Shown here one piece after another: positions 61,739 through 64,000 of a DNA stretch of 64,000 nucleotides (positions within the stretch are counted from its first letter, which is position 1; each line of letters opens with the position of its first letter). Origin of the DNA: Motiliproteus sp965230185. GTDB taxonomy: Bacteria; Pseudomonadota; Gammaproteobacteria; Pseudomonadales; Balneatricaceae. The position numbers and the translations under genes are program-made. Location: contig OZ245995.1 in assembly GCA_965230185.1 (NCBI GenBank), positions 5,022,001-5,086,000 of the forward strand, in the 5' to 3' direction. Under the pieces are notes generated by a model, which had not been told where the DNA came from, did no database searches, and saw only the letters and a program-made list of their open reading frames with translations.

Positions 61739-62014
61739 TCAACGTTTAGCTTTCTTATCCGCAGCATGTCCGCGGTAGGTACGGGTGACAGCAAACTCAC
61801 CCAGCTTGTGACCTACCATGTCTTCAGTGATGAAAACAGGAACATGTTGGCGTCCGTTATGGACTGCGATCGTCAACCCGACGAAGTTCGGGAAGATAGT
61901 GGAGCGACGTGACCAGGTTTTAATTGGCTTACGGTCGCCCTTTTCGATGGCAGTCTCAACCTTCTTCATCAAGTGAAGGTCTATAAATGGACCTTTCTTA
62001 AGTGAACGTGGCAC
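61739..62014 (-). CDS. rpsS: 30S ribosomal protein S19
   Basis: 91 residues: PRSLKKGPFIDLHLMKKVET, KTWSRRSTIFPNFVGLTIAV and HKLGEFAVTRTYRGHAADKK. 24 nt after rplB, as in the S10 operon of E. coli. Confidence 0.98.
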   Translation of the reverse strand: MPRSLKKGPFIDLHLMKKVETAIEKGDRKPIKTWSRRSTIFPNFVGLTIAVHNGRQHVPVFITEDMVGHKLGEFAVTRTYRGHAADKKAKR

Positions 62015-62037
62015 AGCCGTTACCTCGAATTCAGTAG

Positions 62038-62865
62038 TTATTTCTTAGAACGACGACGTACGATAAGCTTATCGGTACGCTTGTTCTTACGTGTCTTGAA
62101 GCCTTTAGTAGGCGTGCCCCATGGTGAAACAGGGTGACGACCACCGGAGGTACGACCTTCACCACCACCGTGCGGGTGATCAACCGGGTTCATGGCAACA
62201 CCACGAACGGTCGGACGAACGCCGCGCCAGCGAGAAGCACCAGCCTTACCCAGCGAGCGCAGACTGTGCTCACTGTTACAAACTTCACCGAGAGTGGCAC
62301 GGCAGTCTACCAGCACCTTACGCATCTCACCGGAGCGCAGACGCAGAGTAGCGTGACGGCCTTCACGAGCAACCAGCTGAGCCGAAGTACCGGCACTGCG
62401 AGCGATCTGAGCACCTTTACCGGGCTTCAGTTCGATGCAGTGAATAACACTACCCACCGGGATATTCCGCAGCGGCAGAGTGTTACCAGCCTTGATATCA
62501 GCACCCGCACCGGACATAACCGGATCACCTGCTTTCATGCCTTTAGCGGCGATGATGTAGCGACGCTCACCGTCGGCGTACTTCAGCAGCGCGATGTTTG
62601 CAGTGCGGTTAGGATCGTATTCCAGACGCTCTACAACGGCAGGAACACCGTCCTTGTTGCGCTTGAAATCGACCACACGGTAGTGATGCTTATGACCACC
62701 ACCTACGTGACGAGTAGTGATGCGACCGTTATTGTTACGGCCACCACTCTTGGACTTCTTCTCCAGCAGCGGAGCGTAAGGAGCACCCTTATGCAGATCA
62801 GAGTGAACAACCTTTACGACGTGACGACGGCCGGCAGAAGTCGGTTTACATTTTACAATTGCCAT
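62038..62865 (-). CDS. rplB: 50S ribosomal protein L2
   Basis: 275 residues (E. coli 273). AIVKCKPTSAGRRHVVKVVH at the start and the conserved NPVDHPHGGGEGRTSGGRHP loop near the C-terminus, with the His implicated at the peptidyl-transferase centre. Between rplW and rpsS. Confidence 0.98.
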   Translation of the reverse strand: MAIVKCKPTSAGRRHVVKVVHSDLHKGAPYAPLLEKKSKSGGRNNNGRITTRHVGGGHKHHYRVVDFKRNKDGVPAVVERLEYDPNRTANIALLKYADGERRYIIAAKGMKAGDPVMSGAGADIKAGNTLPLRNIPVGSVIHCIELKPGKGAQIARSAGTSAQLVAREGRHATLRLRSGEMRKVLVDCRATLGEVCNSEHSLRSLGKAGASRWRGVRPTVRGVAMNPVDHPHGGGEGRTSGGRHPVSPWGTPTKGFKTRKNKRTDKLIVRRRSKK

Positions 62866-62870
62866 CTCTG

Positions 62871-63167
62871 TTAGCCCTCACCGATAAAGTCGATGTCATG
62901 ACCTTCAGCCAGGCGAACGTAGGCCTTACGGATATCCTTACGCTTACCCATGCCACGAGCTGTACGCTTGGTCTTACCCTTTGCATTCAGCACACGGACG
63001 CTGTCAACTTTGACTTCGAACAGTTGCTCTACAGCCTTCTTGATCTCAGGCTTGGTTGCATCAGTCGCTACACGGAAAACAACCTGCTGAGCATCCTCAG
63101 CGACAATGGTTGCCTTCTCAGAAATGTGAGGACCTAACAGAACTTTGAAGATGCGCTCTTGGTTCAT
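62871..63167 (-). CDS. rplW: 50S ribosomal protein L23
   Basis: 98 residues. NQERIFKVLLGPHISEKATI and KKAVEQLFEVKVDSVRVLNA, with the basic extended loop GKTKRTARGMGKRKDIRKAY. Its ATG overlaps the rplD stop by four bases, implying coupled translation. Confidence 0.98.
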   Translation of the reverse strand: MNQERIFKVLLGPHISEKATIVAEDAQQVVFRVATDATKPEIKKAVEQLFEVKVDSVRVLNAKGKTKRTARGMGKRKDIRKAYVRLAEGHDIDFIGEG

Positions 63168-63769
63168 CCCAACATCTCCTCAATTTTCTTCAGGGCAGGC
63201 ACAGTCACCAGCACCTTTTCGAAGCCGATCAGGCTTACGGGATCGATAGCCGCTACGTCACGCACATCGACGTGAGGCAGATTGCGAGCCGCCAGATACA
63301 GATTCTGATCAACCTCTTCAGAGATCATCAGCACATTATCCAGATCCAGCTCTTTCAGCTTGGCAGCCATCATCTTAGTCTTGGGCGCTTCGAGAGACAG
63401 CTCTTCGACAACGACCAGACGCTCCTGACGAACCAGCTCAGAGAAAATGCAGCGAATCGCAGCGCGATACATTTTCTTGTTTACTTTCTGAGAGTGGTCC
63501 TGCGGGCGCGCAGCAAAAGTAACACCACCGCTGCGCCAGATCGGGCTGCGGATAGTACCGGCACGTGCACGGCCAGTACCCTTCTGACGCCATGGCTTAC
63601 GACCACCACCGCTTACGTCAGAACGGGTTTTCTGAGCACGGGTACCCTGACGACCACCTGCCAGATAAGCAGTGACCACCTGGTGAACCAGAGCTTCATT
63701 AAACTCTTTGCCAAAGGAGACTTCGGACACTTCGACAGAACCGCCGGCTCCTGCAATAGTTAAATTCAT
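63164..63769 (-). CDS. rplD: 50S ribosomal protein L4
   Basis: 201 residues from the second of two close ATGs; this start has AGGGAG six bases ahead, while the first (63775) has no room for a ribosome site. Loop with RQGTRAQKTRSDVSGGGRKP reaches the exit tunnel. In E. coli L4 also represses the S10 operon at its leader, which would lie beyond this window. Confidence 0.97.
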   Translation of the reverse strand: MNLTIAGAGGSVEVSEVSFGKEFNEALVHQVVTAYLAGGRQGTRAQKTRSDVSGGGRKPWRQKGTGRARAGTIRSPIWRSGGVTFAARPQDHSQKVNKKMYRAAIRCIFSELVRQERLVVVEELSLEAPKTKMMAAKLKELDLDNVLMISEEVDQNLYLAARNLPHVDVRDVAAIDPVSLIGFEKVLVTVPALKKIEEMLG

Positions 63770-63780
63770 TGCCATCTCCC

Positions 63781-64000
63781 TCAGGTACGAGCTTTAACAG
63801 CTGCGTTAACAACAACGTCACCGCCAGTTGCACCGGGAACTGCACCTTTAACCAGGAGCAGGTTACGTTCTGCGTCAACGCGAACGATTTCCAGTGTCTG
63901 AACAGTCACACGCTCAGCACCCATATGGCCGGCCATCTTCTTACCCTTCCAAACACGGCCGGGAGTCTGACACTGACCAATAGAACCGGGAGCACGGTGA
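63781..64000 (-). CDS. rplC: 50S ribosomal protein L3 (3' part, cut by window end)
   Basis: The last 72 codons and stop of L3: APGSIGQCQTPGRVWKGKKM, then GHMGAERVTVQTLEIVRVDA and ending NAAVKART. The Gln in GQCQTPGRV region is the methylated glutamine site in E. coli. The 5' part and rpsJ lie outside the window. Eleven nt before rplD. Confidence 0.97.
   Translation of the reverse strand, partial: HRAPGSIGQCQTPGRVWKGKKMAGHMGAERVTVQTLEIVRVDAERNLLLVKGAVPGATGGDVVVNAAVKART

Noticed and set aside
1..64000. tRNA, rRNA, CRISPR array, prophage, toxin-antitoxin or complete insertion sequence
   Set aside because: No cloverleaf-like gene, spaced direct repeats, integrase, intact transposase or toxin/antitoxin pair was seen while reading both strands; this does not replace a dedicated search.

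Overview
The window is a stretch of ordinary chromosome from a gammaproteobacterium, most likely an aerobic marine member of the Oceanospirillales/Pseudomonadales. Three things point there: the ribosomal-protein order, long tracts of synteny with Pseudomonas (bamD / thiO / minor type IV pilins / fkpB-lspA-ileS-ribF-murJ / rpsT / proB-obg-rpmA-rplU / ispB), and the paired fabA-fabB. The genus cannot be fixed from the sequence alone. No phage, complete insertion sequence, CRISPR array, tRNA or rRNA was found.

Region by region. (1) 0.2-6.2 kb: a catabolic operon gcdH - CoA-transferase - semialdehyde dehydrogenase - omega-aminotransferase, followed by an XRE/cupin regulator. Together these can carry 5-aminovalerate (from lysine), and possibly GABA, through the semialdehyde and glutarate to glutaryl-CoA and crotonyl-CoA. 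(2) 6.3-13.4 kb: a PAS-GAF-GGDEF diguanylate cyclase and clpB behind a clear heat-shock promoter, then the threonine catabolic pair kbl-tdh. (3) 13.4-18.4 kb: pgeF-rluD, bamD, nadE, thiO. (4) 18.6-26.5 kb: minor type IV pilin genes (fimU-pilV-pilW-pilX-pilY1-pilE and a separate fimT). (5) 26.8-38 kb: fkpB, lspA, ileS, ribF, murJ, rpsT, proB, obgE, rpmA, rplU, ispB. (6) 38-46 kb: fabA, fabB, two acyltransferases interleaved with moaA/moaC/moaD, sirB2-like, an RmlD-like protein and ssb. (7) 46-51 kb: a second semialdehyde dehydrogenase and uvrA. (8) 51-64 kb: the alpha, spc and S10 ribosomal-protein operons in reverse, from rplQ back to the 3' end of rplC, which is cut by the window edge.

The genes fall into standard functional sets: lysine/threonine/amine catabolism, pilus assembly, outer-membrane and lipoprotein maturation, unsaturated fatty acid and phospholipid synthesis, molybdopterin synthesis and translation. 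Regulatory sequence is readable in several places: a sigma32 promoter before clpB, sigma70 promoters before gcdH, kbl, rpsT, ispB, rplU and uvrA, internal promoters for the spc and alpha operons, and many intrinsic terminators.

I do not see a convincing new system. The observations most worth a second look are the palindromes at the lysine-catabolism operon and its regulator, the paired T-tract repeats around the kbl promoter, the inverted pilin block that lacks ispH/pilSR/pilY2, an RmlD-like protein that has lost its catalytic lysine, an acyltransferase with an altered HX4D box, and a palindromic element after fabB.
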